Shown: piece after piece, positions 36,299 to 46,200 of the stretch
Layout of the letters: each line of letters starts with the position of its first letter
Position numbering within the stretch: position 1 is the stretch's first letter
Assembly: GCF_032854445.1 (NCBI RefSeq)
Contig: NC_088301.1
Span: 43,581,116 to 43,645,115 of the forward strand
Reading direction: 5' to 3'
Length of the DNA stretch: 64,000 nt
Origin: Liolophura sinensis
Lineage: Eukaryota; Mollusca; Polyplacophora; Chitonida; Chitonidae
Notes under the pieces: generated by a model
Databases searched by the model: none
The model's input: the letters and a program-made list of their open reading frames with translations, nothing else
What the model was told of the DNA's origin: nothing
Program-made: the position numbers and the translations under genes

Positions 36299-38747
36299 TA
36301 TCACACCAGCCAACTTTTTTTAAAATCAATCATTTTTGCACCACATAATGCTTACTACCTCTAAACCTCACACATAAAGTTACAGCTTGATACATGCAAA
36401 AACTTTTCAGTAGGAGGAATTTAACTTGGGGTACCCCTATCTTGGAAATGTGTCTGTTTGTCCGTCCTCAAGCACCAAGTTCAAAGCTCTGTAGTGCACA
36501 TACCCTTCAAAATATCTTAACCAGGTCAAATGTTTTGGAAAGCTGGTATGTATATCTGCAAGAAAAATGAAAAAATTCCAATGACAAAGTATTTTACATT
36601 TTCCATTGACAAACATTTAGAAAATTATGGATTTTCAAGTAGATTTTCTTGTTTACAGCAGTGTTAAGAAAATACTTAAAAGCCAAAAGTGTCAAAATAT
36701 ATATCAAAAGACAGGTAATTTATCTGACAATTCACTTAGCAAATATAGGACATACCTTTTAGCAACTTTGTGCAAAATTTGACTTAAAGTGATACAGGTG
36801 GGTAGCAAAGCGGAGTTTCAAAATTCCAGAAAAGTACATTTTGATCACCATCAAAGTAAACGTATGCATCCAAATTGATATAGAAATGCTCATAGGCAGA
36901 GTTTCCATGGATAGGGCTAAAGAAAAGACTAGTATCCCTTTTACATAGTGATTCACATGATAAAACCCTTTAAAAGATCACCCACTCCCCCCCCCCACAC
37001 ACACACACTACCCCCCTTTCCCGTCTCCCCCATGGCTGCCATTGGTTGGCTGGCTTACCTCAACTCACAGTGCAAAAGAATCCCACCACCTGTGTTGTTG
37101 CCTCAGACTAAATTAGTACTTTCCACATAACAAACACCAAAGTGTGACACTGGCATCTACAAGAGATAAGTAGAGGGGAGAAATATGAATTTGCCACTTA
37201 CAAAAATAAAGCCACACAGTACATGCACATTGGTCATTCAGACAGTCAGCAAGGCAACCCTCCCAAGACATGTTGAAGGGACCCAAGAAGAGGGGAAAAG
37301 CTATACTTTTTAACCTGTAACAACACAGAAATCCTCAAATAATCAGTGAGAAATTACATCCGTAATCAGGTTCCACACTGGGTGTTGCTGGGTGGGCATG
37401 AGGAATGGACATTCAAACTGTCCGTACATATATGAGAAACCTGTGACGTTTCCCCGGTTGGGGGGGTGGGGGGGCCGGAGGGGTATGTGTCATGGTGTAG
37501 TACCGGACCAATGACGGGGATTCTAGGTCGGCCAAAGGAGTCGAAGACTGCATCCGAATGGTCAGGCCTTTGAGGAAGCTGAACGGCTAGCAGACCCCAC
37601 TCACCTAGGTAGATCCCAGTTCAATATATGCATAAACCAGGCAAAGTTCACTGACGCCATGTTTGGGAGACAAGATCTAAAGAGGGAAACCAAGACAAAA
37701 GCTCAATAGGTATTAAACTAGGATGTGAAAGACATATGTAGCTGTCTAATTTCTAACTTGTGTGTGAGGACATTGGAAACATAAAAAAAATCCCAGCTGC
37801 CCAGGGAGGTGGATGCCACACTGGGCCACATACTAAAACAAAAACTCCTTGAGATGTCGCAGGAACAGCGTACTATGTTCTGGTGGAAAAACAGACACCT
37901 GGTGGGGCAGAGACTCATTTTCACAAGGGCAATATTCCAACAGATCACACTCACATGTATGCTAGAAACTTGAAATTGATCATTTTTGTTCCAACGCCAC
38001 ACATACTGTGTGAGTGCACATGTAACTTGTCAGAGGAATGAATATACACATGCAATGAAAACTACATGCCCACAGTGGTTTATTTTTAAGTTTAAAGAGG
38101 AAAATTTACCTTGTCCACTTCAAGTCTATGCCCAAAACAGCAGACAGTGTTCCAGCAGAGATGCCTGTTTTTCATGTTTTGTGACCTGCAGGATGATTTG
38201 AAGCACATTTACCTAGTGTGTGGTGGCACACATGGGAGGAACCTGACTTGGTTTGTAAATTAAATGCACACTGGCCCTCTCTACTACTCTAGCCAAGTAA
38301 ATTAATCTGCTGATGTGTTTTTATCCACCTGTGTGAGGCTGGGCCCTTATATGTGATGCAAGGCCTTATTGACCATCCTTAATCACACCACCCTATCTAT
38401 CAGCCACATACTCCAATTTCACTCGCAGCACTCAAATTTTGCATTATTTATCAAATGTCAGCCCCAAAAGAGACATTTTAAAAACCAGGAACAATGAAAC
38501 ATTGTCTGTGTTTGGTCCAGTCTGTTTATACTCCTGTACTACCCTTGACCACAGAGCGCTTTAGCCCATTTTTAGACAAAATGGATATGTGGGGAAAATA
38601 TAGAATTAAAAAGCTTTAAAACTGCTCAATCAAGTTCCATGTCAATGCAAACCACATCGCAGATGTACCCACCAAATATTATCAGGCTGTTGCCAAATCT
38701 GAGCACACAGTGACATATTACATGTTTTGGCACAAGTGGACAGATCA
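36299..38747. other. Interior of the composite insertion, no gene seen
   Basis: It contains a C-rich tract with (CA)n at 36980-37020 and a G-rich tract at 37458-37483 that could pair or form four-strand structures. Otherwise it is AT-rich with no exon-like open frame. Confidence 0.4.
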
Positions 38748-39200
38748 GGCCACAGACCCCCATTAGTTTTCCATAAGCGACAATGTTAACGTTTAGCGCT
38801 GTAGCTCAGTCCCAAACATTCCGAGGCCAATAAGCTTTGGTGCATACCTGGCCCAGCCTGAGAGAAAGAAGCTGTAAAAATCTTGACATAGGTTGACTGG
38901 AAAAATCTGGACCTTTACATGCCGGCAGCTGGGAGGGGTGCCTAGCAACGCCAAGGGGACGTCACTCGCAGCCTCGTCACCACCTGTCTCCTTGTGTCCT
39001 CTCGCCCAGAATTTCAAACTTTCACCATTAAAACTCATACCTGCGCAAAGCTTAGACAATTTCCATCATTTTCATACCAAGCATGCACTTGTACACTAAA
39101 AACGGCAGGCTGGCAGCAAAAAAAGACTTTACACCCTAAAATACACAGAACTACAATCGTCCCTACTGAAAAACGCAAGTTGTAATGGGGGTCTGTGTCC
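38748..39200 (+). repeat. 453-bp MITE-like unit, right copy
   Basis: It differs from the left copy at about seven positions (for example GACTGGAAAAA for GACCGTCAAAA, CCTAGCAACGCC for CTTAGCAACGTC, and GCGCAAAG for GCCCAAAG). The same 18-base inverted ends are present. Confidence 0.8.
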
Positions 39201-39264
39201 GTCTGCATGGGCGCAGCCATGTTGGATTACCTTCGGACGAATGGAAGGATCTGATTGGCTGACT

Positions 39265-39480
39265 GGATATATCGCTATCTGGGTCAAATGTGTTGTGGCG
39301 CATATCGCATTTTGAAAACAAGCCAAACTTTTAGAAGCCTGAAGGATATGGATTTAGCGCATTTTGGTGAAAACTATATATGGTAGGCACAAGATTAAAC
39401 TATTGCCGACATGTTAGTGGTGGCAGCGTGAATTTCTTGAAAATGGCGTTTATCGCGTTTTGGAACCAAACTCTTCATGT
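39265..39480 (-). promoter_or_regulatory. Right subterminal motif array (mirror of the left)
   Basis: Four words of the form GGATWTAKCGCRTTTTG lie at 39265-39282, 39297-39314, 39350-39367 and 39445-39463. They are in the opposite direction to those on the left side, as expected for subterminal sites of a TIR transposon. Confidence 0.6.
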
Positions 39481-39775
39481 ATGCCATGTTGAAATACTTC
39501 AGCCAAACAAATTCAGCAGAGCGGTAGAACAAACTTATATTTGCTGAGCGAAAAAGCATTCGATAATAATATTTGAGACATCAGTCATTTTCGGCGTTAT
39601 TGTTTTGAAAACTTATGGGAGGAAGGCTGTTGAATGCGAGGGACAAACTGGGATAGGTTTTGATGACAAGTTTTTAGATGGAAAGCAAAGTCACACTATA
39701 TGAATTCCCGTCAACAAATACTTAACATCATGCTTGTTAGACTGTCGGATATCTTTTGTAGGTTAATTAAGACGA

Positions 39776-39820
39776 CGGGGTTTTTGTTCGCGGGGGTTTT
39801 GTCCGCCCGGGCATTTGTCC
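39776..39820 (-). repeat. Right terminal inverted repeat of the large transposon
   Basis: Read inward on the minus strand the order is GGACAAATGCCCGGGC, GGACAAAACCCCCGC, GAACAAAAACCCCG, the counterpart of 31552-31595. Confidence 0.85.
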
Positions 39821-40160
39821 TGGATTCTTTGGTCACTAAGACCTCCCCATGCAACTAAGGTGCATGACTGCTCGCAGAACCCAAACTGGACCCCATACCT
39901 TGTATTCTAGCTTCACGTGTAGAAAACATGAGAAACAGTTGAGATGAATGTTATTTTTTATTTGTTTATAGTACACTGCGTCTTTGGTTATATTATCTTA
40001 AATCAAAGCATGTTTTAATTGCTGAAAAAGAAGAAGAAGAACACTGTCCCAGATTTATGGCTGTAACACTTTGCCCGCTGTACATGCATATTTTGTCACG
40101 ACGTACCCTATAATTAAATTTATCATAAAACCGATACATGCGTGCATGTAACATATAGCT

Positions 40161-40230
40161 TTAATAGAAGGCCAAAGTTGTTTTTCTTCTAGATATCTCT
40201 GCTGTGGGCAGTCGATCGCCTTTCCATGGG
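40161..40230 (-). CDS. TPR gene exon 14 (stop)
   Basis: Acceptor TTTTTTTCACCCACAG. With entry phase 2 it reads RPWKGDRLPTAEISRRKTTL and on to a TAA at 40163-40161. Confidence 0.75.
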
Positions 40231-43200
40231 CTGTGGGTGAAAAAAATAGAACACTTATTAGCATTTTGCTACTATAAGTTATATAGTATATTGGCATACG
40301 GAAAGTTCTGTACAATTGGGTTTGGTCACGCCGAGTCAGTGCATATGACTTTGTCATAATTGTACATGTTTAAAATTAAGTCAAACAATGTTGTGTATAT
40401 AAAAAGGTTTCAAGTACCCATCTAGCACAAATATGTACATATATAGTTTTACATAAATAAAAAAATACGCAATGCGTAATTTTACCAACAATGACTTATA
40501 CCCATGACTATATTATCTCAGACCTGGCTTACCGGTAATACATGCGTGGTGCGTCTTTGATGTTTATGGGTTGGAAAACCTGCAAGAAGAAGAAGAAAAA
40601 AAAAATAAAATAACTGCTATGCTCAATCATGCAAGGTGTATGGCATACCTGTTGGTATAGAACGTACATGCATATCACACACAGACGTGTTGATCTACTG
40701 TACAACTAACAGCACATTATATTAATGTGCATTTAGTTATGGATAAGAAAGTAAAAATTATAACTCACACTAGACATATAATTCACAGACATGCCCTTTT
40801 GCTACATGTAGATTCTGGATTCATTAATTTTAAACATGGGGTATGAAACAACCATTTTGTGGAAAATCTGAGAAGTGAAGTTGTTCATGACTGGAAGCGC
40901 ACTATTCCTTTGCTATTATAAAAACACGATTGGCTGCAAACATACATGCAGTCTGTGACTTCATACATCTAAACTCTACACTTACCGGTATGGTGTAGTT
41001 TGAAGGTGACTCGATGGTGAAAGTTTTCGTCCGTCTTGTCTTGGTTTCTCGGGATGCAAGTGGCGTCTTGCAACTAGTGTTACGACTGCTGTTTCCGCGC
41101 CCTTGTTCGGACCTAGATTTGGAAGGGGACAGAAAAGAGGCTGGGCGGCTGGCAGGTGCAGAGGCCGCGCCCATCAGCGATCTGCCAGAACAAACATGTG
41201 TAGTCGCATCCCGTTGTTGTATGGACTGGTACAGTTCCGCTGAAATGAAACATTGGGTGCAAACCAGAAACAACATAATGAAATTTGATTTTTTGCTCAT
41301 CACAAGGAACGTCAACAAAATTTAATAATGTATATTAATAAAGAGTCAACTACGGTATCAAGAGCGTTTTATAAATGGCCTGTTCTCTTATATATGCTCA
41401 CCATGCAGGCAATGAAATTATGCCATCGATGACAGTATCAGACGATCTTCCGGTTTATATCTTGCATTTGTTAGAAAGTACCTGCGTGTATGTAAGTTAT
41501 TTTGTAAATATATCTTTATGTTATCAAGGTGTCCTTCCCAGTGAATGCTAGCTATTTCATACAATACACCTATAGGCATAATTATTATTACTACTGAACG
41601 TATAGCATGCATGCATAGAGACCACAGGGGTCCTGGTATTGTGGCAATTTGCTATATACACAAAACAAATAAAGTATTCAGAGCTGAGCTCTGTGGGCTT
41701 TGTATTTATGACGATGCCGTGCTCAAAACTGATCACCTTCCTATATCCATATAATGCTGTGAGCAGAGAAAAAAATATAACACACAAATAAACCAAAAGA
41801 TGGCCGATAAATCTTGCCTAAAAACTGAACATTTAACTTAACTGCACTTTTACTGGTTAAGAAAACATTTACAGAACACACAGGCACATTTTTCTATAGT
41901 TCTCCTGACAACCACATGTATTTAATTTTTGGCTTATAGGTTTACTTTTCTTTATACTCCGAATCTACAGAATTTGTGTACGTTTTGCCCTGATTTACCA
42001 AGATATTCCTGTGCTGTCTTCGGCCTGACCGAGTGTTTCCTGACCGCTTCTCCGTAATCGTGGCGCCGGAGAGCCGACGTTTTGTTGATTTCGGCCGGAG
42101 TTGGGGTGCCACATTTAAAGGCATCACCGATATTCAGTCTTTCTTCTGCAGACTTCACTCTTCTCTTCGAAGACGGTGAGCGATACAAGGCCTGATTCCT
42201 CTCTGACAATCGACAGAAATTAGACAACGGCATAAAGTCTTATAGTTTTCGTGATTCATGCAGCGGACAGTTTTCTTGTTCCAGTACAACATAAACTCTT
42301 TCATAAGAAGAACACTCTTCCACGCAAGTTTGTTATAACATGCACGCATAAATATCAATAAAAGCCATTTTGTGATACCCCAAAGCATTGCTTGTCTCAA
42401 CGTTTGCTTATCGACGTGCCATTATACAAGAGATATTAAAATTGGTCCATTATATAGTGTATATTTTGGGCGTGGACAGGAACTTCTTGTGAATTTCTTG
42501 GTTTTATATTATTGTTCGTTGATCCCTTGTTGATAATAATATAAGGCTCGTGTGAGTATAGCTGAATCGTTGAAGACTACTTGTCTTCCACCATGATAGT
42601 GTGTAAATTTGCACGCCATAAATAAGCATGGAAACTGGCTACATAGTTGTTAAATGCGTAGGTGCTTGCTTTATCTCAGGAAAACCAATTTCCTCCACTA
42701 AAAAACTGGCTGCTATGTAAGTCAACAATTCTTGGGAATGGCGTTAAACAACAATTAAATAAATAAATAAATAATGTCTGGGTGTTATTTGTCTTACCAA
42801 GTTGCTTTTTGCTGGGTCGGTCTGGGGTCAGATCCACTGTCATCACCGTGTGAGGTACGCTCAAATTGTGTAGAAATCTGTGTGAAAGAAAGTGCTAGAA
42901 TTATAGGCTATTCTAAGTCGTATAAGCGTGTGAAATAGTGTATTAAGTCCATTCCTTGGCAGTGTTTTGAGAGTAAAATACAACTAAAATAATAGAACAT
43001 GCATATTACTTAGGTATATACGCAAAATTACGGTATGGTACACTGGATTTTCACCGTCATTTGTTTAGTACACATGACTTGTCAAGTGAACGAAAAGCTT
43101 GTCTACTTGTAATGACAGTCTGATTCCCTTTCATTCCTTTATTACTTTATTTTAGAATGGGCCAATCGGCTGTTTTTCACGACATGTACAATTCATATAC

Positions 43201-46200
43201 ACGTATAGTGCACTACAATACGCATGACACAAAATATCCAGTGCAGACTTTTCTCACAAATGTTTTACACCTCTGCATACACAATACATTTAACATGTTT
43301 TGTTTTCCTAATATAGTGAAAGTGCTTTTTTAACAAATGTACATGTATATAATGGTGTATGATCTGAATTTTTTCACCGCATTGATATTTACTGTACCTA
43401 TTATAAAAGTCAAGCACCAGTGGGTCTTTAAAGTTAACAACATTTAAAAATGGTTTCGTGTCTGGGTTTAAACCTGCGGCCTGTAACAAAAAAAAATAAA
43501 TAAATAAAATAGTAAATTTAAACAAGACAAGAACAAACAGTATATCTATAAGAAAGATCCATATATAGATATATACAGAGACTTATATATATATACTCAG
43601 GCTAAATATGTATCGTGGAAGACATATTGAAAGACATGCTTAATCCAAGTAAATTGAATTATGGTTTAGATGAAATAAATCTTCTCTGATTGTGCAGATA
43701 TTTTAATGAATCACCTTTTGATGGTTTAACCCATACATAAAGTAAACTATATGTATATATACCAGGGATTTTGTTTCTCCCCGGGAATCATGCATGTGTA
43801 TTTTGATCACACTTTATAGCTTCCAGGTAACATTTGTTTACCTTTTTGTGGAACTCGTTGTCAAGAGGTTGATATAGTTCACTCCATGCCGCATACTGAA
43901 AAGAAATCATATATAGGACACTGCTTGGAGCACGTGGCATTTGTTGGTAAAATATATGGGAATAGAAACATTTATTCAGTTTTTACATATAATCTCATAA
44001 GTTTTCTTATTTAATTTTCTTGTGGTAACAAAGATTACCCGTTGGCCAATGTACAAGCAGATATAATCACATTATATATGATAGTGGTTTATTGGTACAT
44101 CTATAAGGACCCGTGACGGGAAGGCTAGAAATTACACTGAAAACTAATTGATCAAACAGAAAGGATATATGAATTAGACCATTATTTTTCTTAGATTAGG
44201 CATACTTACTAGAGGTCGAGACAAGCCCCCTCGAACAACAAGAGCTGCCAAATGGTCCGGGTTGATCCGAAGGGCTTCGTTTGCGTCACGTATTGCCTGT
44301 GAATTACATTATTTAGTAATTAAGCTTGGTACAAATTCTTTCTTCATTTATTTGTTGATATGATTGGTGTTTCATGCCGTACTCAAGAACATATCACTTA
44401 TATGTCGGTGGCCATCATTATGAACCATGCAAAGAAAAGCCCATGACCATCCGCAGGACCCAAGTTCTTAATACCCTCAAACGACTGACAGTATATTTTC
44501 TATTTACCTTTTGTACGCGAATACCCTCAAAAATCAACATTTTGATTCTGTAGGTTATTTTTTCATTATAGATTTGTGGGGTCAGTCACAAATGACGAAT
44601 GTACGAATTCGACGCTTCTAAAATAATAGGTATAGTTAATGATTAGTTTATCATCATGGCTGTGATTGGCTGTGACAGACGTTCCCACGTACGACTAGAG
44701 AGGAAGCCAGCAGGAGCTGGCCTTGAACCCACAGCGATCGCACTGGAGAGAGGCTCCTATGTCCTCATGCTGCACTATAGCACGCTAACCACAAGTCAAG
44801 GATGTCGCGTGGTACTGTCTATTGGTTGAAACATGATTCATTTTCCCATATTTTTAAGATGTGAAAGTATACTTTACAAGAGGTTCCTCATCTCTGGTGC
44901 TTCTTGTCAATGCTCGGACGCAGAGAACATCCTGGAATCATATACACATTCACATATATATACAGGTATATATACAGGTAACAATATTGTTGAGAGAGTA
45001 GTAGTATGTTCTAACGTCAGATCATTCAGTTAATCATAAAAGCAAGAATGCATACAAATGTAATACTAAAATAGTTACATACGTAAAGAAAAAATGTGAA
45101 TCACCCTCAATACAAAAGAGAGTATATGCATGCAATATCCGGAAAATTGTGCTATGGAAGGCAAGGTATAATCACATTAGCTGCTACAGGATAGGCCTGT
45201 AGTATTTCTGGGGACGTGCCTTTGTTTCCATGCATGTGTAGCCATAAACACTTACTGGATTTTCACTATCTAGCACCACAGCTCGCTCAGCATCCTTCAA
45301 CGCTCCGGACAAGTCTCCTGGAAAATTTGTTTTGGACAGTTATTCGCTGTATGATAATTCGTTCATCGTTTAAAATGTAACTACAAACGTCAGATTACAA
45401 TTCTATATTTCATGGTAACCATCTGTGGAAGTTCTCTCAGATAGGGTCTCCCAAGATCACAACCCTATATAATATATGTCTCATAAAAATACACATTTCT
45501 ATAGCTGTCATTAGAGATCACAACAGATGACATGGAACTCAAAGCATATCATCTGACGCTCCCCTTTATTGTATTGGAAGCTCTCCATTATTTTATCATG
45601 TTTCCACTTTAAGTGTATATATGTGTATACCTGTAGGTACCTGTACCTGTTAAGGCGAGGGCAAATGCTCTTCTCGCGTGCACAGGAGTCAACAGGCACG
45701 TGTTCATCGAACAGCCAGCGGTGCAGCCATTCTGTGGAACAATAGCAAGTTTTATTCCATTGTAATTATCGGCAATTGTTAAAGACATGTCATTTATACT
45801 TACGTAAACACGGGCGCATTTTTGCATTACACATGAACACAAATGTCACTAATATAATTTCTTTTATAGTTTGGTCGAGAATGTTTTAAAGACCAGAATA
45901 AAGACAATGAAGACGGCGATGCATAAATACAATCATGTATACTTATTATATAGGAGGATTAATCACTGAAATAATTACATTTACTTTGTCTTCATGGCAT
46001 TTAGATTGTCATTACATACATGTATACAAACCTTCGGAATAGATATTGCAGAAATAGCTTTAGTGAACTCTGTCACGGCCTTTTTGTGCTCTTTTCTATG
46101 CTGGAGAGCCATTCCAAGATGATAATGCACTTCATACATCTGTGTCAAAAAAGATATCCGTCATACTGGTATATAAGAAATCCTGTCTTAAGCGACCTTC

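Larger units (their letters stand above)
35846..39200. mobile_element. Composite insertion: two 453-bp MITE-like direct repeats around 2.45 kb
   Basis: The left unit is 35846-36298 and the right unit is 38748-39200, same orientation, roughly 98 percent identical. GTCT precedes the left unit (35842-35845) and GTCT follows the right unit (39201-39204). No such match flanks either unit alone. The interior (36299-38747) has no long open frame, no primer-binding site next to the left repeat and no polypurine tract before the right one. Confidence 0.6.
31552..39820 (-). mobile_element. Large DNA transposon with 44-45 bp TIRs, transposase-like gene and nested composite insertion
   Basis: The left end 31552-31595 and right end 39776-39820 are inverted repeats. 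Each is made of three copies of a 15-base GGACAAAAC-type word separated by CCCGC-rich spacers. Further in, a 32-base inverted match (32463-32496 with 39449-39480) and four mirrored CAAAACGCGATAAATCC-like words per side continue the symmetry. The transposase-like gene lies at 33117-35791. Removing the insertion 35846-39200 leaves about 4.9 kb. A target duplication cannot be fixed because the left end runs into a G tract. I cannot assign a superfamily with confidence. Confidence 0.75.

Noticed and set aside
35846-39200. LTR retrotransposon with 453-bp LTRs
   Set aside because: The repeats do not start TG and end CA, have their own inverted ends, lack a primer-binding site and polypurine tract, and enclose no gag/pol.
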